From Triangularia verruculosa (lineage: Eukaryota > Ascomycota > Sordariomycetes > Sordariales > Podosporaceae): a stretch of 64,000 nucleotides of DNA. The stretch lies in NCBI GenBank assembly GCA_033296885.1, contig MU864024.1:1-64000 (forward strand). The letters are read 5' to 3'. Within the stretch, counting starts at the first letter, position 1, and every line of letters begins with the position of its first letter. The notes beneath the pieces are model-generated. The model searched no databases, was not told where the DNA came from, and saw only the letters and a list, made by a program, of their open reading frames with translations. Below, in pieces: positions 22,263-33,400 of this stretch. Made by a program: the position numbers and the translations under genes.

Positions 22263-23861
22263 CTAGCTGGCCTTAACCGTAGGCCACCGGATCTTGTCGC
22301 ATGCTGGTTGTTCGGCGGTCCACTTCTTGATCTTCTCGACATCCCAGCCGCTCATGGTCCTGTCCTTGCCCGTCGCCTTCTTCAGGGGTTTGCCAAGCTG
22401 GAAAGCATTGGCGATGCTGCAAGCACCATCCTTGTATCTGTACATGAAGCACTCGTTACCCAAACTCTTGCAGGCGGCGCCACAAGCTTCGAACGACTCG
22501 TGTGCCTTCTTCTCGTGTTCATTATACTCATCCTGCTTCTTCATACGATTCGTCATCCAGTCGTCCCACTTCCGGTCGTTGGATTGATCAAGGTAGAAGC
22601 GATTATCAGCGTTGTTGTCCCAATCCTCGCGTGTCTCGTTCAACTTTGGAGCCAGGAATTCGTCAAAAATGTCGCGGATGACAAGTGGTTTGGCGGTGGT
22701 GCCAGACTGGGCGAGACGGCGGTATCGCTTCCGCTCAAAGTGCCAGAATGTGTTGATCTCCTCAGCGTTCATGTGGTGCATGGTGACAATCGGATGGCAC
22801 CAATGGGATGGACCAAAGGGAAGAGTAGCGGGCTTCTCGCCGTTGATGGTAGGCCACTGCGGTGCGGTCGTTAGCCTCGTTCCAACACGCCGGAACCGAT
22901 CGGGATCCAAGACACCACGGGACGGGGGCGAGCGAGCATGCCAAGGAGGCAAGGGATGTCGGTGCAAGGGGAGGGAGACACTTACCATCTGCTGAACTCC
23001 CACCTCCGTCTTGTCCTTGAGCGCAAGAGCAAAAATGTAATCACCACAGCACTCGCGTTTTGCCCTCATGTCATACTGATTGCCCACGCCCGGGTTGTTG
23101 CCGATAAAATCCTCCATGGTGGCCTTGCTGACAATATAACCAGAGCCTCCGTGTCCGAAGCTGAAGTTGTTGATCAGCGTGACGCTGCCCAGGTAGACCT
23201 TCTTGGTTGGCTTGAGCTGCTTCAGCCATTCCACCAGGTTCGGCCACAGCACATAGGTGTCGGCGTCGATAAACAGATACCAGTCGTAGTTGGGCCGCAT
23301 GTTGTACGTCTTCTCGGCAATGTGGACATTCTTGTACTTGTCAAGGTTCCACCCTTCCCGGGCCGGGTTGCCGAGCTTGTTGCAGTTCTCCTGGTCGACC
23401 TCGCACCACTTCTGACGGCGGTACAGATCGAAATCCGAATTGTCCTCCTTGGCAGCTTCCTGCACCGTGGCCAGACTGTCGTGGATTTCCTTGCCGCCAA
23501 TGTTCTGGTCCATGTCGCTAAAGATGAGATAGTCGGGAAGGCACTTGAGCATGGTCATCATTTGGGTGGGCACGCGCGCAAACGACTCGGAGGCGCCGGT
23601 CTTCATGACGAGCAGGATGTTGCTTGTGTCGGGGAAACCTTGGCATAGGGGATCGACGGCGGGGACTGGCGTGGAAGGTATGGGCCTGCCATCGTGGGCG
23701 TCCTCTCCTTGGGGCGCATGTTGGCTCTTGTGAGGATCGGTCTCGTGGAGATAGGGTTCGTTGTAGGGCGCCCAGTTCCCGAGCCTCCTCGATGTGTACA
23801 GCAGCAGCAGGAAGGTGAGGGCGATGAAGGCGATCGCAGCAGACGATCTCCGTGACGGCAT
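22263..23861 (-). CDS. Type II membrane glycosyltransferase, GT31-like, with PAN-like tail
   Basis: Exons 22986-23861 and 22263-22856 give 489 residues. The 129-nt intron has GTAAGT, GCTAAC and CCGCAG; it is a multiple of three without stops, so the unspliced message is also open. The N-terminus is a signal anchor (AFIALTFLLLLY, residues about 11-22) after a basic MPSRR start. A luminal transferase domain follows: ILLVMKTGASE, YLIFSDMD, then WYLFIDADTYVLWP with the DxD metal/nucleotide-sugar motif at 199-201, and FSFGHGGSGYIVS. The C-terminal 70 residues hold four Cys (FEACGAACKSLGNECFMYRYKDGACSI) as in PAN/apple modules. This fits fungal GT31/Fringe-like Golgi enzymes; the sugar is unknown. 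An alternative in-frame start at 23900 has a weaker context. Confidence 0.85.
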   Translation of the reverse strand: MPSRRSSAAIAFIALTFLLLLYTSRRLGNWAPYNEPYLHETDPHKSQHAPQGEDAHDGRPIPSTPVPAVDPLCQGFPDTSNILLVMKTGASESFARVPTQMMTMLKCLPDYLIFSDMDQNIGGKEIHDSLATVQEAAKEDNSDFDLYRRQKWCEVDQENCNKLGNPAREGWNLDKYKNVHIAEKTYNMRPNYDWYLFIDADTYVLWPNLVEWLKQLKPTKKVYLGSVTLINNFSFGHGGSGYIVSKATMEDFIGNNPGVGNQYDMRAKRECCGDYIFALALKDKTEVGVQQMVSVSLPLHRHPLPPWHARSPPSRGVLDPDRFRRVGTRLTTAPQWPTINGEKPATLPFGPSHWCHPIVTMHHMNAEEINTFWHFERKRYRRLAQSGTTAKPLVIRDIFDEFLAPKLNETREDWDNNADNRFYLDQSNDRKWDDWMTNRMKKQDEYNEHEKKAHESFEACGAACKSLGNECFMYRYKDGACSIANAFQLGKPLKKATGKDRTMSGWDVEKIKKWTAEQPACDKIRWPTVKAS

Positions 23862-25517
23862 TCTGGCGGACGAACCGGTATATTTATACTGTGAAATCAT
23901 CGAAATCGGACGGTGGGGCAGACGGTGAGGTGACAGGCTGCAGCATCTCCAAGCGAGCAGCGCATCGAGAGAGGGAGAGAGAGAAGAGGAAGGAGAAAAA
24001 AGAGAAAAGGCACAAGATTCGAAAGTGCTCAATGTGGGAAATGAGCGGAAGAAATACGAGATTCTGAACTTCAGCTCTGCGCGTACCAAATGCTGAAGAC
24101 CTTTGATTGGGGCCTCAAGGGGAGGGGAGGGTGCTGCTCCAGAGGGTCGCGCGCTAATGATGCACGACAGGAGGGTGGTACCTGCCAGAAACCTTGCACC
24201 ACCCACTTCCAACCAGGCACCCGTGAATGCCGTGGACCCTTTCCACAGCCAAACCTGTTCTCAACAGACGATCCTCCATGGGCCAAACCTGGAACCTGAA
24301 ATCCGACGATGCGGTCCGATCTCTCTCAGGGAAAATGAAGATGGACAGAGAAAGACAGACAAACGTGCGCATTCGGCGCTCGGGAACCAACCCGTAGGGC
24401 CTGACCATGTCATCATGCCCCACATCGCCAGCCTTGGAGACCGACGCTAACGCAAAGAGGGACTCTGCCAGTGCGTTTCAACTTTCAAGACATGGTTATC
24501 ACTTGGTGTAGATCGGATGGGAAACGATATCCAAAAGGGGTCTTTTCTTTGGAGAGCCGCGTCATCTGGGCATGTGAAGATATTCGTACATCAAAGGCAA
24601 GTAAATCTCCGAGTTTTGAAATGTCGTACTGACGTGTACTTCCATCTCGGCCACTTCGTCATCTGGTGGATCAGCCCATCACCCATGAAGCCCCATGATA
24701 CCCCTGCGGCGCAGAACCAAGCAGTGCCGGGATCGGTGAGGTGGTTGGCTGACTGTCATCGTCACATCTGATTTCACTGCATAATTGCCACTCGCTGGGG
24801 GCAAACACATTCTACCGAAAGGATACAGAAGGCGACGTTTGTTTGGAAAATGATGTTAATGAGGCTCTTTTGTCATTATCCAAAGTTCAGACGCAACATT
24901 CCAGTTGAGATGCGATGTTTAAATCTGCCCCGCGTTTGCTAGCGCCATTGTCACCGAGAGCTCGGATGGCGCTAGCAGTCAAGTATTTTATTTTTAGGAG
25001 TGGAATGTGTGCTCCCGCTCAAGAGTCTGGCCCGGTCTGTCCCTCTGTCCCCCACCCTCATGAATCGTAGCATCTGGGATGACGAGGAAAATAACCGTCC
25101 AGGTTTGATCTTGTTTTTCGTCTCTTGTCTCGAGATGACAACCGACAAAACAGAATGCAACACAACGTATTGGCAGCATAGACAGCAACAGTTCGAAAAT
25201 CCCAGCCAAGACGCACGGGCCGTATCTACCGTAGTGTCGCAGCTAGGTATCGAATCCTTCGGCCGGTTTTGCCCCGGACTTCCCAACTGGCAAAGGCGCA
25301 GCAGAAGTTGACACATTTCTTAAAGATTTCCAGCTATTCATGCAGCTATTCATGCAGCCATCTTCGTATCTGCCCTCTGCACCATCATAGGGATGTACCC
25401 CTGACTTGAGTCCCTGAACAAAACAAACTGTACTGCATGTGACAAAATGTGGTCATGTCTTATTAGTCATTAAGTATGGCATTCACTTCATAAGCTGGCA
25501 TGTCGTGGCAGCAGCCT
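23862..25517. other. Intergenic region with hairpin
   Basis: Upstream of the glycosyltransferase lies a GA-rich tract (about 23967-24020). A perfect nested inverted repeat lies at 24938-24976 (separate entry) and a 12-bp unit CAGCTATTCATG is doubled at 25331-25354. No gene is called; open frames here lack domains and overlap on both strands. Confidence 0.5.
24938..24976. repeat. Perfect nested inverted repeat (hairpin)
   Basis: Arms GCTAGCGCCAT (24938-24948) and ATGGCGCTAGC (24966-24976) are perfect complements. Between them lies TGTCA followed by CCGAG-AG-CTCGG, itself a hairpin. Folded, it is a 16-bp stem with a 5-base bulge on one side. It lies in the intergenic space about 540 bases from the 3' end of the MARVEL-like gene. 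Function is unknown. Confidence 0.7.
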
Positions 25518-26566
25518 TCACCGCTTCAAAGACCTGGCGGCTTTCTCGTGTGGTTCCTCCATCTCCATCTCCATTTCCCCAAGAACTGTGTAAGTCGTAC
25601 TGGGAGTCTCGACAATCTCGACGCCTAAATCACCCCTTGCTATTACAATGGGCGGAGACTGAATCATGGTGGGCTCATGTTGATAGTCTCTGGCCGTATA
25701 CAACGGCAGACCAATCGTCTCTGGCGTCGTCCGGTACCCCATCGGTCGTGCTGTTCCTGTTGGCCCAACACCGTCATACCGAACCGTGACAACCGTCCTG
25801 TGCATATCTCCGTCATCTTTCCGCCTCAGTTCCTGGCAGGCTAGGATGGAAAGAACAAAATGGACAAGCCTGTCTCGTGTCGTTAGCGCACTCTCTCTCT
25901 TCGTCACAGTTTGGCATCTAGCATGGGAAAACTCACAGCAAGACAGACGAAATAATCAAAATCACAATACCCATATGATACAAGGGCGAGTACTCCAGGC
26001 TGTTGCTGCCAACTTCCACCGTCCATCTGGCCTGCCCGTGTGACATCCAGATGCCGACGTATCCCACCACCGCAACACACACGAGACAGAGGCACATATG
26101 TACGCCTACATGGGCACCCGGATAGATGCCCCTCCTCTCGGCGCGTGTGCACATGGCGATGAATTCAAAAGAGCTCCACAGGAGGGATGACCCGGCCTTC
26201 TTGTTGTCAGCATCGCACAGAGACTATCGGTGACATTAGGGCAAAGCATACGGCAAAAACAGTAAAGGCCACCGTGACGTGGATGAGGGGTGCCGATTCA
26301 TATTTGACAGCCAGTTTGATTCCCAGCCCTAGCAGCGCAAGAGAAAGGATGGTGCAAAAGATGCCGAGGATCGATCGGGCTGTGTACCATGGTTTCAACT
26401 TTCTCGAGAGCAGCAGCACTGGTCTGTTGTTTCCATGCTGCTCTGCGTTGTTGACTCGACGTTGCTGCTGTCGTTGGGCGTTTACGCCAGCCTCAGAATC
26501 GCTCTCATATGCGATAACTACATCTTGATTTTCTGATGGCCGGCTCTGGTGGCGTTGGAAATCCAT
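25518..26566 (-). CDS. Four-helix MARVEL-like membrane protein
   Basis: Exons 26252-26566, 25937-26196 and 25518-25869 give 308 residues. Intron 1 (55 nt) has GTATGC, a CTGAC branch and a tandem AAGAAG acceptor. Intron 2 (67 nt) has GTGAGT, GCTAAC and ACAG and splits a Leu codon. The lengths sum to an exact frame. Helices: RSILGIFCTILSLALLGLGI (about 66-85), PLIHVTVAFTVFAAGSSLL (about 94-112), VGVHMCLCLVCVAVVGYVGI (about 136-155), and a fourth spanning the second splice (GIVILIISSVLLLVHFVLSI). The soluble tail of about 110 residues is polar. Topology and spacing fit fungal MARVEL-type proteins linked to membrane microdomains. The family call is by pattern, not by a unique motif. Confidence 0.72.
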
Positions 26567-27347
26567 GTTGAATTGATATTTGCGAGTTTTGGCTACCTTG
26601 TCGAGTTCAGATCGATGTATGTCGCCGTCGTATCAGCGATGGAGCGATATCTCATAACATCGTCGTCGTTCGCTCTCGTGTTCAGAGGCAGTCGTCAGCC
26701 AGGGGAGAGTCCAGACTTGATGAATACTTTCCCCTTCTCAGTCCCAATGGAAAAAGCAGAGGGAAGGGAGAACATCGATTAATGGCAGAATTACTCCCGA
26801 CCAGCGAGTGCATGATGATTCTGTTGCCCAGCCTTGGCCGGGGCGTTCCGTTGGTAATCATGAGGATCCCAAGCCTCTTGGCGCCCAGCGAAATTCTCGT
26901 TCTGCATCGCCAAAGACGAGTCTTGGATGCTTGGATGCTTGGCGACGAGCTCGACGAGCAAAGCCCAGCCCTCTTGGCTGGCTCAACTCGACGCCGCTGT
27001 GCAACCTACTGCTTTTGAACAGTGCGGAGGGGACTGCATTTCCGAGGATATGGGACTCCGAAATCTATGTGAAACCGTGAGACAAGGCGCTGTGATGTGA
27101 TCGGCATTTTTGTTTGGTGGCACCTCCAACCCACCACGTGACGACATATCACTATCTACATCTACCTATAACGGGGCAGGGGACGTGAATACAAACTGAT
27201 AGTTGCTGTAGTGTATATATCGAGAGCTACTGCAACTGCAAGATGATGGCTTTGGCACAAACTGACCACATTCCGACCACATCATGGCTACCCCGCACAC
27301 CCCGCTCTACTTCTTGAGCTGACGCTCTGACCACTGACTCCATCCAA
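26567..27347. other. Intergenic, no gene seen
   Basis: Upstream of the MARVEL-like gene and 5' of the tRNA. Nothing recognisable beyond ordinary promoter-like sequence. Confidence 0.4.
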
Positions 27348-27440
27348 GGTTGCGTGGCCCAGTGGTTAAGGCATCTGCTTTACAAGCTTATCTAGCATCG
27401 GTATCGCAGAGGATCGCAGGTTCGATCCCTGCCGCGATCA
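27348..27440 (+). tRNA. tRNA-Val (anticodon UAC) with intron
   Basis: The acceptor stem GGTTGCG pairs with CGCGATC (two G-T pairs), followed by discriminator A at 27440. The D arm is GCCCAGTGGTTAAGGC. The anticodon stem TCTGC/GCAGA encloses loop TTTACA...C, anticodon TAC. A 20-base intron sits one base 3' of the anticodon, at the standard eukaryotic position. The T arm is GCAGG-TTCGATC-CCTGC. Internal A and B boxes of RNA polymerase III are present (TGGCCCAGTGG; GGTTCGATCCC). The mature length without the intron is 73. It would read Val GUA codons. T-rich stretches downstream (from 27441) can serve as terminator. Confidence 0.93.
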
Positions 27441-28283
27441 ATTTTGCCATTTTCCCACTCATATTCGTGCTTTTTTGCGCCTGTGGTTCAATTTTTCTTT
27501 CCACTTCTTTATCTGCTTTGATATGCTGGTGAAGGTCTGGACAGATGATGGTGTTGATCCTCTCCTCTTAGCCACTACGAACAATTGGGGATGACTGACA
27601 CACAACCATAAGCCTTTCGTGTTTGATTGATAGGTGATTCAGAGAAGAAAGCCAAGTAAAGATAATCTGTGTTGTGATCAGGGCTGTGCTGGGGGGACTG
27701 TTGCGCTTACACCCCCCCAGTTTGTGGCTTCGTCTTCATGCCTTGTGTTCAGTTACGACGTGTCGGCTTCGGGATGGGCCTTCTAAAGATTGCCGCAGAT
27801 TCGTGATCGGGCAGATTTGATGACAACAGGCTTCCCCCAGCCAGGAACTTGTCAGTTGGGAGAATGGGTGGATGAGATGTCACCATCACGGACCCGGTAG
27901 TCTGGTTTAAGCGCCTGCCACGGCTAGGCCACCAATAGCGGCCACTTGACTCCCGCAGGGCCAAGAGAGAGATATCTCACAGCTCACAGCCATGTTGGTT
28001 TGAGGTCGCGTTTCTGCGGGTAATTCAACGTCTCTATTCGTCGGGACACTCAGGAACAGCCCAATGCGGCCAAGTGGCCCTGCAGCCATTTCACCCAACC
28101 TGGTTATCACCGCCAGATCGAGTCCGGGGGTCAGCCATCATGTTGGATACCTTAACAGCTGCCTCCAGGTTTGCTTTGTGCTTGACTTTGAACATGGAAA
28201 ATGGCATCACCAACATAAAGCCCTCGCGGCTCGCAGTCCCGTGAGATTTCCAACTTGCAGCGCGTCTATTTCTATCCCTATTC
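27441..28283. other. Intergenic; may hold an undetected first exon
   Basis: No gene is called. The next gene lacks an obvious signal peptide, so its true first exon may lie at the right end of this stretch. An ATG at 28140 in the same frame, with an intron 28241-28303 (GTGAGA...GGCAG), is one possibility. Confidence 0.4.
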
Positions 28284-29615
28284 ATGTTCATGTATGTTGG
28301 CAGCATGTCAGCAACCTGGAGGCGTCTATTTTCAGTGGAAAGGAGACAAGGTGGCGCCCAACGACAGTACCTCTGGAACGTACCCAACGGAAGGGAGCCG
28401 GACTTTTCAGAGTCTTATACCCATGGACAAAACATCCCGATATCTTGGAATGCACTCAACAACAGTGTGTTCGATCTTTGGCTGACAACATGGAACGCCG
28501 AGGCGAATCCGATGGCCTTGTGTCTAGCCAGTGAGTTCGTTCCGTGTTGTTGACAGATCACCGTTCCAGTCTAACCATTCTTGCCAGGGGCAATAAATCT
28601 CGGCCATGATGGATCGCTCAACTTGAAGACGCCCAATATACCTCCAGAAACACTCTCGACCAGAACCCGTTACGTCCTCCGTTTCAAGCCACAGACAAAA
28701 CAGGGCGACTATGTTCCATTGGACCCGGAACTATCCAGTCCTGCCTTTTTCATCATGGACTCTTCCCAGTCTGCGAGGACCGAGTCAAGCAGCAGTTCCG
28801 CCACAACCTTCCAGACTGCATTTCCAACAACAATACCAACACCACCGCCACACACGTCCACCAGCGTCAACACGACCATAAACACACCCTTTGCTCCACT
28901 ACCTTCGAGCAGCGGCAGCACATCAAACCATGAAAACATGTCCTCGGGTCAGGCAGCGGCCCTGGCAATAGGTCTGATTCTCGTTGTTGCTCTCCTCGTG
29001 GCAGGCGAAATAGCCTATCTCATGTGGCGGCGCAAACGAAAGCGAAACCTGCAACAAAACCGACGGTTGAAGAACAAGAGTTTGTATGGCCTGGTTCATG
29101 ACCCCAGAGAAAAAGAGCCTTCTTCAACGACAAATACGACACAAATGACGAAAGCAAAGTCGTCAACATCCGAACTGACTGAGAAAACTTCCAAGTCGGC
29201 ACTGGGGAAGCTGACAGAGCTTTGGAGTCCGTTTAGCTGGGCAAGGGGTTGGAAGTGGAAGGGAAGCGCTGGAGGGAGAAGGGGGGCTTTTACTCGTGTT
29301 GTCACCACCAGCCGTGATTCCTCGAATCAGAGGAGCAGAAAGAACTCGTCCAAGACAGAGGTAGACGAACGGGAAACACAAGAGCATAAGGATCGATGGA
29401 CGATGTTCAACTCGCCCTATACTGGGCCGTGGATGCTGGTGTCGCCCGAGTTACCAGGGGACAGCAGCTGGGGGCACTATGACGGAAACGGAGGACTGGT
29501 GCACGAACTGCATGCTTCGAACGGGAGGAGGGGCCCCGGGACTATCAACAGTTCCCTGGTAGAGCTTGACGCTGAGGGAAACAGGTGGGAGGAGCAAAGG
29601 CTAGGGGGGAGGTAG
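28284..29615 (+). CDS. Ser/Thr-rich single-pass membrane protein, 5' end uncertain
   Basis: Exons 28284(?)-28530 and 28588-29615. The 57-nt intron has GTGAGT, a CTAAC branch and GCCAG and splits an Arg codon, joining ALCLA to RAINLG. The extracellular part starts with QYLWNVPNG and NIPISWNALNNSVFDLWLTTW, an immunoglobulin-like fold common in fungal surface proteins. A Ser/Thr/Pro-rich stalk follows (SSSSSATTFQTAFPTTIPTPP), then one transmembrane helix at about 204-230 (AALAIGLILVVALLVAGEIAYLMW), an Arg/Lys stop (RRKRKR), and a 180-residue polar cytosolic tail. The layout resembles wall-sensing or mid2-like surface proteins, but no specific family is claimed. The ATG at 28284 gives a poor signal peptide, so the true start is probably elsewhere. 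Confidence 0.7.
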
Positions 29616-30413
29616 ATAGACAGATACCCGAGATACCAAGGAGAACAAAACAAGCCCTGATGGATGTGACTCGGCGTTGCCGTGTTTACTCGAGTCGTAA
29701 ACTGAAAGTCAGACACACCCAGGCTGAGACGGTTCATGCCAGCAAGTTTAGTCTCGGGAACGGCCAGGGGTAATAATTACAAGGGGGGAGGAAGGACTGA
29801 CGTTGAAACAAAGCTCCGCTAACGCGGCGGGTGCTGGTTTGGGTGTGACGCTGTTAGGCGAACGAAGCTTGAACATGGAAGGCGGCAGACGGAGCAATGG
29901 CAGGGCTTGGCACAATGCATCGTCGTCGTGCGGCAGGCTGCACAGTGGCCCGAGCTTGACCGTTCGTCATCAAGGTTCCCCAGCATTCTATTCTGGTCGC
30001 ATCATCTCGACTGTGTTTGTGTCAGCACCGTTCGCTTCTCTTTGCCCCCTCTCTCTTTCTCTCTGTCTATCGCTCTCGAACGGCTTGCTGGGGCCTTGTT
30101 ACTCTCTTTCTTTGTCACGTCTCCCAGACCGACCAGGACGAAACTGGAAGACTGAAACACCGACCCCCGAAGCTCGCTGCAAGCCCCAAGACGCTCCAGT
30201 GTCGCATCTGCTGCAGGCTGCATCTCTAGGACCATCCATGACATAACGGCCTTCTCCACCTCCGGATTGTGTGATTAGGATTATTATTATTATTCGCCCA
30301 CCTCCTGCTGGGTTTCCCATCGCGCCCCGTCGCAGCTGAGGAGCGGAGCCACGACAAAGATCTATTCTTCCCACAAACAAGACACCCCGACATCCACAAA
30401 CAAAGCGAGCGCG
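29616..30413. other. Intergenic, promoter of the Tcp11-family gene
   Basis: A CT-rich stretch at about 30047-30073 and a TTATTATTATTATT run near 30282-30295 are visible. No gene is seen. Confidence 0.4.
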
Positions 30414-33400
30414 ATGCGGCGCCCGTCGCTCGACTTGACCGAGCCCGAAAGGAACCTCGAGGAATCGATCCGATCGCCCACTGCTGGCAACCCAGATCCC
30501 GTCCACCTCTCCCTCCCTCCACCCGACGAAGAAATCGATCTCGTTGAGGGCGACGCCGATGCTGCCAAGATCTCAACCCCACCTCCACACATCGCTGCCC
30601 GCCTCTTCTACCGTCCAACAAACCAGACGCGGCGAAAAGATAGCGCTGCCTCTTCGCGCCGCAACAGCATCTCGTCGGCCCATTCTCGATCGTCGCACGG
30701 CTACAGCCTCGAGGGCGGGCCCCAGAGCAAATATGTAGCCCAGCACCTGCGTCGAGCCTCCATCCTCGAAGATCGAAAGGCCCGCCTCGCAGACCGTGCC
30801 GCCCACGCTGAAAAAGTGCGTCTACGTGCGGCTCTCGCAAAGGCCGCCACCAAGGACACGAGTGCTAGTGAGGAGAGGGCTCTTGCTGCTGCCCAAGCTC
30901 GCGAGCGCAACCTGGCCGAAATCGCTGCCTCTTGTGCCGAGGAGGTCAAGCGCGCCAAGGCTGTTGCTGAGAGCATGAAGGAGAAGCGAGAACAAGAGGC
31001 CAGGAAAATGAAGACACAAATGGAGGAGAAATTGGCCGAGGCCGAGAGGAGAAGGGATGAGTTTAGAAGTCGAAACTCTACCAAGAATCGAGGCAGGGAG
31101 CGTGGGCAAAGTTTGGGGACGCGGAAATCACCTCCCGTGGAATCTTTGCCTGACGCAGACACCGATACCAGTGATGCGATGGAGCTTAGTGAGCCGGCTC
31201 CTATGACGGAAGATGTGGCTGTTTCCAAGATCCAATGGTGGTGGAGGGCTCTGCAACGCCAAAGATCGGTCGCAGAATTCTCTGCCCTTGGTCTGTCGAT
31301 CGACGCGGTTAGGGAAACATCGTTTGACAAGGTTACCGTGCTGCTGTCGCAGGAGAAAGTGCTGTTGGTTACCTCCAGAATACTGCGGATATGCGGCCTT
31401 GACGAGGGTACCCCAGGGTCAGTGGAGGAAATGGCTGCAGTGAGGACCTTCCTGAGCGCCTTTCTGATCTTGGGCCACCCATCCCAGGTGCTGAGCAACA
31501 AAGAAGGCCAGCCAGTGGAGGAGCCTGAACAGGACGGATCTGGATTGGCCAAGCCAATACCAAAGGACGAGCTCCCAAATCCGCAATCCCAGGAGCTGGT
31601 CGGCAAAGCTAGAGACTTGCTGGTGTCGTTTGAGAACATCCTCGGACGGCTGACCTCGTCCAACAACTTTACTCCCCCTCCAGCGCTCTTCACTGCCTTC
31701 TCCGAAGTATACGCGACGTTTCACAATGCCTTCATTGCGTGGAAAGCCAGGGACTCCAGTTCGCTTGTTGAGCTGATGGTCATGCAGTTTGTCGAGCTTG
31801 ATGCCATCTGGGAGTCGGTCAAGGACAGCACCGACGGGTCTGTTGACCAAGTGTACAAGAAGAGCATACGCGACAATCAGCTTCTGCTGTTGGTGAGGAT
31901 CAAGAAGCTGGCCGGTCCGGCTCGTGGCAAGCAGATGGTGGCGGATGCCGTCAAAGCGGCTCGGAGAGCCAAGGCGAAGAAGCCTGTCGGTGACATGAAG
32001 CCTCGCGTAGCGGACCATTCCATCACCGAGACTGCGATGGGTGTGCTTGGGGTGGAAGAGGGTACTCAGCAAGATGCGTCTAGCCAGATGCCGACTCCTC
32101 CATCCACGCCCGCGAGGAAACGCGACACATTCAAGGTCAATGTTATCATTCCCAGCCAAAAGAGCCTGTTGCCAGACAACAGGATTGTGGTTCACGAGCT
32201 AGCCATCAACAAGGAGTTCCGGACCGAACCACACGAGTATCACGAACAGCAGGCAGATCTGCTCAATCCCATCTTTGAGGACATGCGAGCCACGATGCAC
32301 AGCCAGAACCAAGAGGCGCATTTCTTTTTGCTTCTTCGGGTCGCCGAGTCTATTCGAGAGAAACTTCAGCGCTTGGTGAAGCCGGGGAACTCGATGCATT
32401 CCTTCATTGGCGAGCTGTTGGACACGGAGATTGCCAAGCAGCAGTTCGCCATGGGCAGTTTCTCGTACGAAAAGTTTTTTGAGGCCATGGGGTCACTGCT
32501 TCCCAAACTCTGCGCCCCTGTCCGCGACGAGGAAGTCAAGAAGCTCACCGAGGAGAAGCTAAGCCAAGGCAGTTACGTTGACCGTCTCGAGGCCCTCAAC
32601 GGCTTCATCGACGTCATGCTCAGCGACTACGCCAATTATCTGCTCCAGCTTGCAGCGCCACAACTCGTGACGCAAGCGCCGGCCTACGAGGCGAAGGCTT
32701 TCGCTGCCGATCTCGAAGCCAGGCACTATGATCTATCGGTCGCGCTGCGTACATGGAAAGCAACACAGCAGAAGGTTTTGGTCGAAGCTTCAAGGAGGGA
32801 TCCCGAGGGAGTTAACCACCCTTCTTCCCGACCCACGGCAAACCGCATATATGCCCAGATGCTGGTGGACTTGTTCACGCAGCCTTCGCCAGTGGCCTTG
32901 GAGGACATGCCAGAGATGCTCCGTCTCGACCATAAGCGCGCCGTGGAGGCAGGACGCCTGACAAGGCGGATCGTCATCACTGGCGCCATCTTACTGCAGT
33001 GCAAGAATCTTCTCAAACGCGACGTGCGTGCCCCCTGGCGTAACGAAGCTCAGAGGATATTTGCGGTGCTGGAGAGGAACGAGCAGCAGAGTGATATGAC
33101 GCTCGATGTCGCTGTCGAAGGTATCATGGCAGCGCTGGAGGCCGGACGGTCCATGCCAGCGGCCACCAAGGGCCAGCTCAAGGGCTTGGTCGGCAAGTTC
33201 TTGGTTGCCGGGGCGGAAGCGGCCACGCTACCAAGGGATGTCGAGGTCAGAGAGCCTGTCCTGAGGCTGTTGCTCAGTCGACTCAGGGGCCATATCCTGG
33301 CACGGCTGGCGGCCGTGAGTACGAGTGACAAGGTCAAATTCACCAGTACGGCAGGGGAGAAGTTGGCGGGGCTGGGACTGGCCGAGTTTGTGGACAAGGT

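Noticed and set aside
30701..31693. 330-codon minus-strand frame
   Set aside because: Antisense of the Tcp11-family gene; Ser/Ala/Arg-rich shadow.
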